A DNA stretch of 64,000 nucleotides from positions 1 to 64,000 of the forward strand of contig PYSS01000038.1 of the NCBI GenBank assembly GCA_003049465.1. The letters run 5' to 3'. The position numbers and the translations under genes are program-made. Position 1 is the first letter of the stretch; each line of letters begins with the position of its first letter. The stretch is from Magnaporthiopsis rhizophila. Taxonomy: Eukaryota; Ascomycota; Sordariomycetes; Magnaporthales; Magnaporthaceae. Under the pieces are notes generated by a model. That model did not search any database, was not told the DNA's origin, and saw nothing but the letters and a program-made list of their open reading frames with translations. Shown piece after piece: positions 1 through 10,192 of the stretch.

Positions 1-938
1 GAACCCGGCAGTTCTGCACGGACTTTGTGCCGTTGAGGCGCTGGCCTGTCGTCGCGGGTTTTAAGCGCCGTGCTGTGCGCCACGCACGCCTCGTTGTTGC
101 ACCATTCGACAGCGCGACGATCCTCCTTCAGCCGCCTCCTTCCTATTTCCTGCATCTTCTTTTATTCCCTCTACCCGACCCGATTCATTCCCCACGTCTG
201 GTCGTATTCCTCCGTATTTTTTTATCGTCCTTCTACGAACCGGTGGGGACATCCTCAGGCCATGGGACGATTTCGTGGCCTGGTGGTGCGATCCCAAGGG
301 CGTTTGGGGCGCCGGGCCTGGGCTGGCAGCTGACAGGCCGGGCCAGCTGAGACGCCAAACGTCGGGGACCCACCGCGGCCTGCTGGTCGGTTGTGTCGGA
401 TCGCCGCAGAGGTGCGACGGCCCCAGCACGCCTCCTGTCTGGCTGAGGCGGTTCCAAAAGGACGGCGCCAAGATGGGGAAAGTGACTGGCGCACCATGGG
501 ATTCCTGTCCTTTCCCATCTTCTCTTTTAGCCCCCAGCCCAGCCCGTCTTTTTCATTCCCACCCACCCTTTCTTTTCCTGCCGCGCCAATCCAATCCCTT
601 TTCCTCTTTTCTTCTCTCCCTCCTTCCTTCTCCATTCCCTTCTTTTCCATTTGCGGAAGTCTTGCTGGCCAACCGACATACCTTGCACCGCTCTTTTATT
701 TGCCTTTTCCTCGCTTACTCTCCTTTTGAGGCTGTACAACCTTTAATCACATCCTTCGCTGGTTTGTTTTTTTTTGTCGTCCCGTCGACTTTTTTTCTCG
801 TCGCTTTCCCGACCGGTTGATCCGTCAATACAAACAAAATCCGATTTTTATTTCTCGCCGATTCTCAATTTCGTCCCTTGTCGTTCTCGTCGTTCCACAA
901 CACATACAGCATCCGACCGACCAAAAACCACCGCCAAG
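1..938 (+). other. Upstream region and pyrimidine-rich leader
   Basis: No gene is recognised here. From about 490 to 900 the + strand is strongly C/T-rich, which is typical of promoters and 5' leaders of highly expressed filamentous-fungal genes. It leads directly into the start at 939. The open frames on either strand in this stretch have no recognisable protein features and look like GC-driven chance frames. Confidence 0.5.
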
Positions 939-1202
939 ATGGGACAGAACCTGACCACGCTCGTCTGGAAAGACTCGCCCACCAAGGGTCAGATCCTCGC
1001 CGACGACGCCCGCAACGCCCGCATCTTCGGCCTCCTCTGGGCCGGCTCCGTCTACGGCATCGCCATGATCTGGTGGGCCATGGCCCTTCTCGCCCGCTGG
1101 GACCGCAACAGAGAGACGGGCGCCGGCTCCGTCCTCGGAGCGTTCCTGTTAGCGACAGCATGGCCGGTCGTCATGATCTATCTACTCTTGAATCCGGTAT
1201 AG
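939..1202 (+). CDS. Small two-helix membrane protein, 87 aa, function unknown
   Basis: The start is the ATG at 939 in a strong fungal context (CCGCCAAGATGG); longer in-frame extensions have no better start. The product has a hydrophilic N-terminus (residues 1-27) rich in D/N/K, a first membrane helix at about 28-53 containing WAGSVYG and IWWAM, a short polar loop at about 54-62 (RWDRNRET), and a second helix at about 66-84, ending in LLLNPV. This layout suits a small organelle or ER membrane subunit with both termini on the same side. I do not recognise the family. It is a single exon, preceded by a long pyrimidine-rich leader that suggests good expression. Codon use is GC3-rich like the neighbouring genes, which supports a real gene. 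Confidence 0.75.
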   Translation: MGQNLTTLVWKDSPTKGQILADDARNARIFGLLWAGSVYGIAMIWWAMALLARWDRNRETGAGSVLGAFLLATAWPVVMIYLLLNPV

Positions 1203-1932
1203 GCGGCACGATACGGCACCACAAACGAGCGGCACGCAATTGGCCCGACGACCCGACGGATGGAACAACGAACGGCACCACTCGGCGTGGAGGATTCCTG
1301 TGCGAGAAGAGCAGGATCTTTTTGTTTATGATGAAGGAAGCGCATGGGACGGCTTGGGTGCGGCGGCGGATGTGGCAAGCAAGGTCATCTGGAGAGGTGG
1401 ATTCGGGGAAGCCGTCGCGGCCGCCCCCTTGAGCACTCGACACGAACACCATGGGGGCGGGAGCGGTCGGCCAGGGACAGAGCACGGCTCGGCTGCTCGC
1501 TGCGGGGAACCCCAGCCCCCCGCGGCGCCGGCGGCGACCATGCTGGCGTGGGACATTGGGCGTTTTTTTTTTTTTTTTTTTTTTCTTTTTATGTTGCAAG
1601 CAATGATACTTTCTGCATATACCCTGCGACCTTATTCGATGTTGACATTTGGGCACTTCCGCGGGTCCTGATTGTATTGTTTTTGATTGTCGTGCATTGA
1701 AGGCGGTGGTTTTGGTCTGCATTTCACTCGTCTAGATCGACGCCATCGTGCCTTACTCATGTCAGCCACGCAATAAGCTAGGCTGTGTACATCCGATCAG
1801 GAAAGTCGCACAGCGTAAGATTTGAATCGAGGCTGGTAGCAGTACTGTTGCCCAGGTAGTGACATTTGGATTGCACGCACCAGAAAGCACAGGCTTTATT
1901 GGCAGTTGGAAAATGTACAAGCTGGAATGTCA
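1203..1932. other. Intergenic region between convergent genes
   Basis: This is shared 3' flanking DNA between the genes at 939-1202 (+) and 1933-2832 (-). It contains a T homopolymer of about 20 bases near 1563-1584. No supported gene was seen; frames across 1240-1720 lack any domain-like segment. Confidence 0.45.
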
Positions 1933-2832
1933 CTACCAGTCTCCCGTAAAGACGCCTTTCGCAGTCTCGCCGGACCATGCACTACGCCTGACGCTCCCCT
2001 TCCCATCATCCAAGGCCGGATGGGCACGAGTCGGTCCCTTGCCCCCACGCGTGACCCACTCGGCCGCGCTCGCAGACAGCACGCGACGCAGGCCGCCGAG
2101 CGTCTTGAGCGCCGCGTAGAGTGCCAGCGACGCCACGACTGCGAGCACGGCCAGGAGCAGCGGGAAGACGACCGAGGGCGGGAACCAGGCGACCCACACG
2201 GCCGGATCGTAGCCCGTCTCGGCCTTGATCTGCGCAAACACCTCGGCCAGCTTGCTCACCGGCGGCGGCGACGACGAGGCTGGCGACCAGGCCGCCACCG
2301 ACGAGTAGAAGGCCATGGCCGGGCAGGGCGCGACGCCTAGCGCGCCCACCATGGGTATTACAGGGTGGTCGGCGCAGGCGACCGCGTCCGGCACCCAAGC
2401 GTGTTGCGCCTGCTGCTGCTGCTCAGGATTGGCGGCGGACATGTAGGCGGCGAACAAGAAGACGGCGCCAAAGATGGCGAGGACCTGCAGCAGAATCAGC
2501 CATGGCACCAGCGCCTTGAGCCAGACGATGCCGAGGAGGAACAGCGCGAGGGCGCCGTGCGGAGAGCCGTTGTCGGCCGAGGCGATCCAGCGCGCGAGGC
2601 TGGCGTTTTGGGCGTCTGCGGTGACGCCGGCGAGGATGACGACCAACTTGGAGGCCAGGTACACCAGCAGCGTGGGAGGCGCGACCAGGGAGGCGATGCT
2701 GCCGGCGTCCCTGTTCGCCGCGGACAGGGCCGTAAGCGCCAGGGCCACCAGGATCCAGCAGCTGAGGAGGAAGACGGCGAGCAGGGTGTAGAGGCCCGAG
2801 GCGGCCTTTTTGATGATGGCGACGGGCCCCAT
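1933..2832 (-). CDS. Multi-pass membrane protein, 299 aa, function unknown
   Basis: The frame is uninterrupted from the ATG at 2832 (context GCAATGGGG, G at -3 and +4) to a stop at 1933. Hydrophobic segments lie at about residues 13-36, 50-70, 93-133 (long enough for two helices) and 216-247, giving four or five membrane spans. The largest loop, about 134-215, is hydrophilic and contains a Q-run (EQQQQAQ) and paired Cys residues near an ACADH and an APCPAM segment, so a disulfide-bearing extracytoplasmic loop is possible. The last 50 residues are basic/polar and probably cytosolic. The topology is loosely like four-span SUR7/claudin-type fungal proteins, but no family signature is visible, so no function is assigned. 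No intron is needed. Confidence 0.7.
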   Translation of the reverse strand: MGPVAIIKKAASGLYTLLAVFLLSCWILVALALTALSAANRDAGSIASLVAPPTLLVYLASKLVVILAGVTADAQNASLARWIASADNGSPHGALALFLLGIVWLKALVPWLILLQVLAIFGAVFLFAAYMSAANPEQQQQAQHAWVPDAVACADHPVIPMVGALGVAPCPAMAFYSSVAAWSPASSSPPPVSKLAEVFAQIKAETGYDPAVWVAWFPPSVVFPLLLAVLAVVASLALYAALKTLGGLRRVLSASAAEWVTRGGKGPTRAHPALDDGKGSVRRSAWSGETAKGVFTGDW

Positions 2833-4481
2833 TGCTTGTGCTGGAATTTGAGTTGATCGGAAACGGGTTTGAGGACGGTTTTATGGGGGAAAGGGAAAAA
2901 AAAAAAAAAAGAGACAGGGAAGACTGTGTAATGCGCATGTGTCGCGACAAGTGGCCTGGTGCCGTGTGCGAGGATCTGTCCACTTTGGCACCCTCGGATA
3001 GTGCAGTTATCGCAGCCGCGCAGATGAAAACAGCGGCCACGGCAGATTTCCGCACGCAGCCTTCTCTGGGGGATTGGGCAAATTCAGGGGCTACAGGCTT
3101 GTCTGGAAGCCAGCCCCACATGTGGCTGAGGCTGCTGCCCGCCACTGTGGCAGCGGTCGCTACAACCTAGCTGACGACGCGACGCCGACGTCAATCTTGA
3201 CACAAGCTGTTGCCTGATGGAGGAGGTGCAGTTGGGTGCTGGCAGCGCGAACAGCCCGGAAGCAACTTGTCCTGTGTTCCAATAATGGCCAAACTGAGCC
3301 ACGCTATCTGCCTGACCAATGCCAGCCTCTATCCAGCCATGCCAACTCCACTCCCATCCCCAGTAATCCACAGCATGGTCTTCCATCTTTCCCTTGTTTC
3401 GGCGACAGGACCAACGCCATCGCGCCGGCCCGTGCCGTCCCCAGACGATCGCCAGCTCGGGCCCTTGGGAGCTAGACGATCGGAGACGGTGAAGATGAGG
3501 GACTAGAGCCCATCGGAATTCCGATCCCAAGCAGAGCACATCCTCTAACGATCGAGCCACTTGACCTGGACCAGGTATATTAAGCTGTGACTCGAGCGGA
3601 CACTGCAGCAAGAGGACGCTTCAGCCTTGAGTGATGCTTCTGGTACACGCGCGGTTTGTCGGGCGGGAAGCTCCCGATACGAATCTGCAAAGCTCCATGG
3701 TCGAATGCCAGTGGACAGTTTGACTGAGAGAAAGCGCTCACGGCTTCGCGGTTCTTTCAGCAGAACGCGGCGAACACGAATGCGCCTGCGCACGCAGAGT
3801 TGGTGGTGGTCGCATTTATAGTCATTTCCGTTCCCTTTTCCGGATTCCTAGCTTGACCGGACCGCCGCGTCTACCAGCTGGAAACTCTTCTGTCTGGGGC
3901 CGTGGACGAGAAAGAAGCCCGGATACTGCAAGTCGTTTTTTTTTTGAGCTGGCGAATCGCAGCCGTTGCGTGCGCCTATCACGAAACGAAAAGCCCCGGC
4001 ACGGCAAGATACCGCAACCGGAGCGCGAGCCCTTGATGAAACAAATTTTGACTGCCAACAACCGGGAAGCCCCGATTCGTGTTCTTCAAGTCCGCAAATC
4101 AAGACTTGTCACTGGGGAAAACAGCAGCCGTTACAAAACTCTCTCGGTCCCGCCTTGCCCAGGCAGCGACATTCCATGGCCCCGAAATTCTCACACGGTC
4201 GGTGAGCCGTAACCAGGTAGACATGACACCACAGTCCCCGCCTCCCTATCGGCTCCGTTATCCACCACCCCCTGCGTCCCGGCAGCGCGACACTCCCTTC
4301 CAAAATTATAAATGTTACGTTGGATCTCCCGTTTTCATCTGAACAACTTCCCGTATCGGAATAAGTTTTTTTTCCTAATTGACAATGTCAGATTTTGACT
4401 TTGCCCGAGTTCAAGGTCATAAAAGTTAAACTTTCCCGACAAGGTTCGACATTGAGTTCGCCTGATCTGTAGCCCGATTAG

Positions 4482-4525
<44 letters not shown>

Positions 4526-5134
4526 TNTTTTTTTTTTTTTGGTTCGTGGTGGTGATTTAGTGTTCACCGGGTAGATAACTTTTATAATCCTGGAGGGGTG
4601 TACGTGGCAGCTGGCGCGGGGAGGTTGACTCGAGCAACCTAGGGCCACGGCGGGCCAGCACATGATGCGATTGACGTTTCCCGAAACCTTGGACAGACAG
4701 ACGCTGCTGGACCGAGGTACCAGTAGAGAGAAACGGCGATGCTTGTCAGTTTGGCGTATTGAGGCGACGCTGGTGCGAGATTGAGGTCTGCGCAGGAGGG
4801 TGTTTACACGTGAGCGTCGACGCAGGCACAAGCAGCGAGTAAATTTTGGTGTTTGGGGTCGGCCGACGTTGGGCCTGCCGTGCCTGCAAGCTGGCAAAGG
4901 GGAGAGCGGGGCTGTTGCGCAGCTTGGTGGACACCTTCCGCTTGGAGCCGTAAAGAAAATACATCTGCCCCAAAGTATCTACTACAAGGCTTAGGAAATA
5001 TCTTAATTTTGTACCTGCATCCGCGTACCGACATAATTACACATGGCCCGGCAGACCGCTGGTCGCCGGGCTGGCATCTATCAAAGTGACTTTGTTACAT
5101 ATTTTCATTCCATGGTCCATAAGAAAAAAAAACT
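2833..5134. other. Long intergenic region with homopolymer tracts and one unresolved base
   Basis: No gene is supported in this 2.3-kb stretch. It holds an A-run near 2897-2911 and a long T tract at about 4482-4540 containing the only ambiguous base (n, near 4527), so the tract length is uncertain. The left part is the promoter of the - strand gene ending at 2832; the right part is the 3' flank of the sugar transferase gene. Several frames of 60-175 codons on both strands show no domain-like segments. The stretch 3840-4540 drifts to lower GC. Confidence 0.5.
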
Positions 5135-6463
5135 TCAGGTGCAGGGAGCAAAAACGCTCAGTTTCCTGCCGTCGGGCTCCGTGACCTTGACCCTGACGCC
5201 GGCCACCTCCTCCTCGGGCGTCTTGGCCTCGCCCTCGCGCGGGACGGGGTCGTACAGCCCAATCTTGTAGGGCTTGGTTTCGAGCGGCGGCAGCACGGCC
5301 CAGGTCAGCTTGCGCGTCTGCTTGAGGTGGACGCTGCCCCAGCGCAGGTACTCGGCGTAGGTGCCCGGGGCGCAGTCGGCGCCGTCGTTGTGCGGGTCGT
5401 CCCACAGGTTCGCGAGCGGCTCCTCGACGACGTCCTTGAGGCCGTGGCAGAGCTTCATGACGAACTTGTTGGCCAGCACGTCCTGCACAAACGCCTCGGC
5501 CGCGGCCGACTTCTCGAGCTCCTCCCCGCGCAGCAGGCCGCCGTCCGGGCGGCGGGTCGACAGGAGCTCGAACTGCTGGCGGCCCTTGCTGCCGGCGGCC
5601 AGGGTGTTATAGTGCCACATCTCGGACGACGCCGGCAGCAGCAGCATGTTCTTGGAGAAGTACTCGGGCCCGTCCCAGCGGTCCTTGGGGTCGACCAGCT
5701 CACGCAGGCGCTCGAGGCAGAGCACCTGGACGCCGTAGTCCATGATCTTGCGCGGGTCGGTCTTGCCGTCCGGGCTCGGGTAGGGCGCCAGGTGGCGCAG
5801 CAGCGCGTGCTGCGACAGCCCGTCGCAGCGGTCGGCCGTGCCCCAGACGCGGATGACGGTGTCGTGCCAGCGCCGGACCATGCCGTTGCCGCGGTTGCAG
5901 GCCAGAAGGTTGTTGACGATGGACAAGGGCGCGTCGGGCCCGCGCACGGCGAAGACGAAGGCGGCAAACTTGCGCGGGTTGGACACGTCGGCGATGTCCT
6001 CCCAGATGTCGTCCAGGTTGCCAAACAGGATGGTGCCGACGTCCATCCAGACGCCGCCAAAGATGTAGAGCAGCGGCAGGCGGATCAAGTCCGACGAGTG
6101 CGTGGCCGCGTAGGGCCCGGCCAGGCGGCGCTCCACCAGCGCCGGCGGCAGCATGCGCGCCGGCACGAAGCGGATGGCGTTGCTGGGCGAGCCCGGAACG
6201 CCGTCGAGCACGCGGACCGTCCAGCCCGACGGCGCCAGGCGGCGGGACCAGGCGATCACGTTGCGCTTGGCCCAGGGCGGCATGGCGGCCCAGCCGGCGT
6301 GCCAGTAGCACCACACGTTCCTTTGCGACGCCGCCGGGCCCGGCACGCGGGCCGAGTCCTTGAGGAGCGAGGCCACCACCTCGGCCTCTGGGCGCTCCTC
6401 GACGACCGAGGGCATGGCCAGGGCGGTGCCCTCGGGGATGGGGAATGCGGCCGTGTCGGGCAT
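5135..6463 (-). CDS. Capsular-polysaccharide-synthesis-type sugar transferase, 442 aa
   Basis: The start is the ATG at 6463 (context AGCACCATG); the frame is open far upstream but that part is compositionally leader-like. The product resembles the DXD-containing Gly_transf_sug/CAPS_synth class of GT-A glycosyltransferases, which move a sugar from a nucleotide donor. Visible landmarks are WCYWHAGWAAMPPWAK at residues 51-66 (the usual IWxYWxxG..MPP entry), then THSSDLIRLPLLYIFGGVWM at 121-140 followed by D141. That is the S-D...R...L...GG-W-x-D donor/metal signature, although the second acidic residue of a classical DxD is replaced (D-V-G). No signal peptide or membrane helix is evident, so either cytosolic action or Golgi association through a partner is possible. 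It is a single exon. The leader beyond 6463 is a CT-rich stretch on the coding strand, as for other genes here. The substrate cannot be inferred. Confidence 0.85.
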   Translation of the reverse strand: MPDTAAFPIPEGTALAMPSVVEERPEAEVVASLLKDSARVPGPAASQRNVWCYWHAGWAAMPPWAKRNVIAWSRRLAPSGWTVRVLDGVPGSPSNAIRFVPARMLPPALVERRLAGPYAATHSSDLIRLPLLYIFGGVWMDVGTILFGNLDDIWEDIADVSNPRKFAAFVFAVRGPDAPLSIVNNLLACNRGNGMVRRWHDTVIRVWGTADRCDGLSQHALLRHLAPYPSPDGKTDPRKIMDYGVQVLCLERLRELVDPKDRWDGPEYFSKNMLLLPASSEMWHYNTLAAGSKGRQQFELLSTRRPDGGLLRGEELEKSAAAEAFVQDVLANKFVMKLCHGLKDVVEEPLANLWDDPHNDGADCAPGTYAEYLRWGSVHLKQTRKLTWAVLPPLETKPYKIGLYDPVPREGEAKTPEEEVAGVRVKVTEPDGRKLSVFAPCT

Positions 6464-7816
6464 GGTGCTGCTTTTGCTTCTGCTGGAGGCCGTCCTGTTG
6501 CGGCGCTGGAGGGAGAGCGAGAGAGAGAGAGGGAGAGACGGTCGGCTGGAGGGCGGCGAGGACTGGAGAAACAACAGTAGGAAAAACCGGTTGAGGGGGG
6601 AAACAGTAGGAAAGAAGGCAAGGAAGACGTTGGTGCGGCTGTCTTGCTGTCTGCTGGCTGCTAGCTGCTCTGGACGGGAATCCGTGGGTTTGGAGGTGGC
6701 GAGCGAGCGCCGTCTTTGAGGGCGAAGAAGGCGAGGGGCCGCACGGCCTGGCAGTCCCAGCGCCCAGGCCATCGACCCCTTGATGCGACTCGACGTGCTC
6801 TCGCTAGGTAATCCACGACAAGCTCGGGCTGCCCCACCAGCCGTCAAGCCCCAGGGGGCGGAGCCGGAGGGAAAAGTCAAATTGCAGCTTCGGCAGACCT
6901 TTTTGGCCCTCTTTGGATCTTTTGGCCGGTTTCCGAGTCGGTTCTGGAAGAGGCAGGGGCCCGGCCGCGACCCCAGCGCCCTGCATCCTCGTTTCAGCCG
7001 AGTCAGACGGCCCGCCACTGTTTCGCTGTTTCGACCGTGGACCCGCTGGCGACTTACTCGCTGCCTGTTGTGGACGGACAGCACGGCCTGTCCTCCCCAC
7101 TGTTCGTCGTCTGACCGCCCGTGCCCTGTGCCCGCTCTGCCTGCAGCACCCGCCTGGCAGCGGGCTGCTCCGGTCGTAAACGAATGGAAGGAGAGGAAAA
7201 GAGGGAGACGGAAACCAATCAATTTGATGCGTCGATCCTGCCAAAAAAGCCAATGTCTCAAAATCCACGCGCCAGTTCCTATCTGTTTGGGCACCCTCCT
7301 TGTCTGTCGGGTGCCTATTCCGGTCTATAGGTAGTACATTTGGAAGATGTCCGGGTCCCGCACCCCGCCGCGGGCTCGAGACATCTTTACCTCCCTCCGC
7401 ATCAAGTACCGCGACCATCCCATTAGCCACGCGACGATTCCCCGTACCCATCTCCCCTGCACTGCTGGTCCTCTGGGTACCGCTGCTCTTGGTACTGCAC
7501 ATCATCTCGACGGCGACGTTGGTCGCGGTAGCTCGGATCCTCCACCTAAACACGGCCCGGGGAGACAGACGTGCCGCGCCACTCACTCGCCCTGGTAGCC
7601 AGAGTACTACTCAGGCACAGTCGGTTTACCCCGAGATACCAGTGGTTTGGTGTGCTGCGAGCTTGCCGGGCGGAGGTTCTGGCCCTGGGAGGCCGAGACT
7701 GTCGGACGCTGGACCGGCGGCGCCGGGTTGCGTCGCTGGTCGCCATATCCGCCGCGTTGGGTGTTGATATTGCGAGGTTGCAGAGAATCGCCCTCTTGTT
7801 CACGGCCGCGCTCTCC
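6464..7816. other. Intergenic region between two genes on the minus strand
   Basis: This contains the promoter/leader of the sugar transferase (purine-rich on +, so pyrimidine-rich on the coding strand, about 6470-6620) and the 3' flank of the gene ending at 7817. A 155-codon + strand frame at 7300-7767 holds one hydrophobic stretch (LLVLWVPLLLVLHI) but no other protein-like character. I do not call it a gene. Confidence 0.4.
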
Positions 7817-8849
7817 TCACTTGTCGTCATCGCCGCTCGCGAGACGTTTCTCCAAGTCGCGGACAGAGTCCACATCAGGCTTGGCGAGAACCCAGCAGAG
7901 GATCCTCACCCAATTCTTGTACTAGGAGTCTTGTCGGGCTTCTTGATGCCCCCGGCAAAGTCGAAGATGGGAGACTTGCGCACATTGACGCATCGGTTGG
8001 CCTCGTCGATGTATGCATGCAGAACGCGCACTTTATTGTCGGAGCAGGATATCAGTGTGATCTGTGGACGTTTGGTTAGTTCAACCCGAACACATGTATT
8101 GTAAGTTATTGCTCTTGATCTTACCGGAACCACGTGGAAACCTTTCTTTCGCGCAGTGAGGAATCGGTGAAACGTGAGATGGAAGACGGCAGCGACCTCC
8201 TGGGCGAGAAGGCAATCTTCGCGCATTTTGGGCATGTTCGCAATGCAGGCGACAGAATGCGGAGCAGACGGAGTGTCGCCGTTGTTCTTCTGGCCCCCCT
8301 TGTAGTCGAGAATCCACTGGTACTTAGAGAAGCTCCCATCCAAGTATTGCGACTCGCTGTACTTCATAAAGGGCTAGATCTGGTTGTTTGTGTCGAAACC
8401 CGTCACTCTCCTCATGGTTTCCCAGAACCATACATCCTGCTCTCGGACAGGCACTCGGCGCCGCGATAAATGTGGGCCGGGGAGACTTCACCGGGCTCCG
8501 ACGGACCAACTTCGGCGGCGGGCTCAAGCCACGGCTCGGCCTTGTCAAGCCAGCTGCTCATGGTGTCGTACGAGATGGGACAGACGAACAGAAAGTCGCC
8601 GCTGGTTCCGCCTTTGCGGCCAGCGGTTGGGGTGGCGTCGTCGATGTCGAGACAGAGTGACGAGCAATTCACCCAGAACTTCTTGTCGACCGGGAGTCGC
8701 GCAACGTACTCGTAGAACGCCGCGGTCAGGTTGTTGTCCCAATCCGATCTGTTACGCCTGAATCTCTTAACAGCGGTGGCGAAGTCCTCGCTGAGGTCCT
8801 TCTGGGCCAAGACATGAGGGGGGATGCCCTGCTGCGGCGTGGTGGGCAT
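7817..8849 (-). CDS. Unrecognised multi-exon gene, about 276 aa in the four-exon model
   Basis: My model has exons 8434-8849, 8125-8356, 7984-8061 and 7921-7817. The intron at 8062-8124 is strong (GTAAGA donor, CTAAC branch, CCACAG acceptor). The intron at 8357-8433 (GTATGG...TACAG) restores frame across an apparent shift and removes an in-frame TAG at 8374-8376. The last intron, 7922-7983 (GTGCGC...CCTAG), is weak; without it the protein ends at a stop at 7906. The product has a Pro-rich N-terminus, a segment with FWVNCSSLCLDIDD and FLFVCPISYDTMSSWLDK, and ends KRLASGDDDK. I recognise no family. An alternative is a decayed gene: the sequence inside the first intron reads DVWFWETMRRV in another frame and looks coding. 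Upstream frame to 8966 lacks ATG, so 8849 is the first possible start. Confidence 0.5.
8062..8124 (-). other. Spliceosomal intron, 63 nt
   Basis: On the minus strand it begins GTAAGATC, carries a perfect CTAAC branch sequence about 12 nt before the end, and finishes CCACAG. Splicing joins phase-0 codons (HVVP to ITLISC) and removes a frame with unlike amino-acid composition. Confidence 0.75.
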
Positions 8850-9639
8850 GACGGGCCTGGGTGGGATGGGCTCTGGCGGTGGGCTGGGCTTCGGGGAAGG
8901 CAGTGAGGAAGATGTTGGTGTGAAGCACGGCGGGGAATCTGCTGGCTCGAACAACCGCACAACCACTGCGAGCAGATGGAGGCACGAGGCGCGAGGCAGG
9001 AAGGCGGTAATCAGGAAATTGACACCGGAGTGATGGGCGTGGTGGTCGTCGTGTTTCGTTGCGTCATGTCGGTCGCAACAGTTTGGGGCAGGGTTTGGGC
9101 CAATCGCCGGGGCGCTTGGTCACGTGTGGGGCTTAATGTGATTGGCTGGGTTCGTGAGAATCGCGTATTAGTTTGGCTGTACTGCCTACGCTATCAGATC
9201 GGTAAGCACGCGCACGCACACACGCTTTAAAAGCGGTGCGGTAGATTTTGTGTTGGGAACGCGACTTTTTTTTCTTTTGCTTGACAAACGCGTGGAGATT
9301 GGATTTGCTCGGCAGGCCCCAGTTTCTACCCGATTAGGGTGGCAAAGGGTCTAAATACAGATGTCAATTGGTTGGGCCGAGGTGGCAAGGTCAATCAGCT
9401 CCATATGCTGGCGGTTGAGGCCCACCCTTCCATAAACCTCGCTACATCCGTTGATAAAAAGTGTGATATCTTCCCTCTTCTACCCAGAACTTCAACCCAA
9501 CTCCCTCTATTCAAGCATTGACCTACCTTCCCATCTATTCCTCATAGACGCCCGCGGCCTGCTGTTCTTCCTCTTTAGCACCCGCCGTCTCTTCCTTTTG
9601 GGCAATTGCCGTCTTTTTCTTTCTTCCTCTTTCCTGACC

Positions 9640-9843
9640 ATTGGCGAGTTCGATAAGAACTACGTGGAATTTCTCAAGCAGGAGCTAGGCCCAAACTGGC
9701 TCGACAAGCAGGCGTTCCTTCACATCACGTCATTCGGCCCGTTTTCAGTCGAAAACGCCACCGAGATGAAGTCGCTGGCCTACATGGTTCTCGGATTTTG
9801 CAGCAAGGCATGCCAGCCGGGTGGCCTGTTGGGAATGTTATGA
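9640..9843 (+). pseudogene. Coding-like fragment, 67 residues, no ATG
   Basis: A short frame ending in TGA at 9843 reads like a real protein C-terminus: FDKNYVEFLKQELGPNWLDK, then FLHITSFGPFSVENATEMK and LAYMVLGFCSKACQP. It has balanced amphipathic composition unlike random GC-rich frames. It has no ATG until mid-fragment. An ATT lies at 9640 in an ACC-ATT-GGC setting where ACC-ATG-GGC would make a perfect start, and a C/T-rich leader precedes it. Alternatively, TTTCCTGACC plus AG at 9647-9648 could be an intron 3' end of a longer gene, but I found no matching upstream exon. Family unknown. Confidence 0.3.
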
Positions 9844-10062
9844 ACGCGGTAGGGGAGGAAGGAGGCTTTTGGAATATCACGGGGCAAGCGCCGGGAGATT
9901 AAAGGTCGACGCACTGGCACTCTACGCACAAGGTTTTCCTTTTCCGCGCAGGAAGGTAGACCTATAATGATGCTCGAGGTGCGCGAGGGAGCGGTTGGAG
10001 GAATGGTGGGTAATAATCATGACTAGGATTGGCGATGTCCTGTTTTGGGGTGCGAATCACTG

Positions 10063-10069
10063 TGACTCA
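10063..10069 (+). promoter_or_regulatory. TGACTCA site upstream of the epimerase gene
   Basis: A perfect TGACTCA heptamer (AP-1/Gcn4/CPC1-type bZIP site) lies about 125 bp before the ATG at 10193. In fungi such sites mediate amino-acid starvation control. A single heptamer can occur by chance, so function is inferred. Confidence 0.35.
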
Positions 10070-10192
10070 TCCAAGCTTGACACGTTAATAAATGCGTCGC
10101 CAATTTCCTGCCCTTGGTGTTTTTTTTTCTTTATTCTTTTTTTTTTTTCTGGCTGTAAGCTGGACCCGTGTTTGTCTCTGAATTCTCAGACC

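Larger units (their letters stand above)
8850..10192. other. Intergenic region with a possible coding remnant
   Basis: The left part is the promoter of the - strand gene starting at 8849. The middle holds a pyrimidine-rich tract at about 9460-9640 on the + strand running into the coding-like stretch listed separately (9640-9843). The right part is the promoter of the epimerase, with T-rich tracts at about 10121-10149. Nothing else is supported. Confidence 0.45.

Noticed and set aside
4482..4540. Long T tract with an n as a possible RNA polymerase III terminator or assembly gap
   Set aside because: No A/B boxes or tRNA-like structure upstream; it is best read as a homopolymer with a base-calling uncertainty.
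5327..6580. A 417-codon plus-strand frame
   Set aside because: Mirror frame of the GC-rich sugar transferase gene; composition is His/Gln/Arg/Val-rich and has no motif.
5135..7294. A 719-codon minus-strand frame extending the sugar transferase upstream
   Set aside because: Everything beyond the ATG at 6463 is low-complexity leader-like sequence without domain character; the good start context and the family-typical N-terminus favour 6463.
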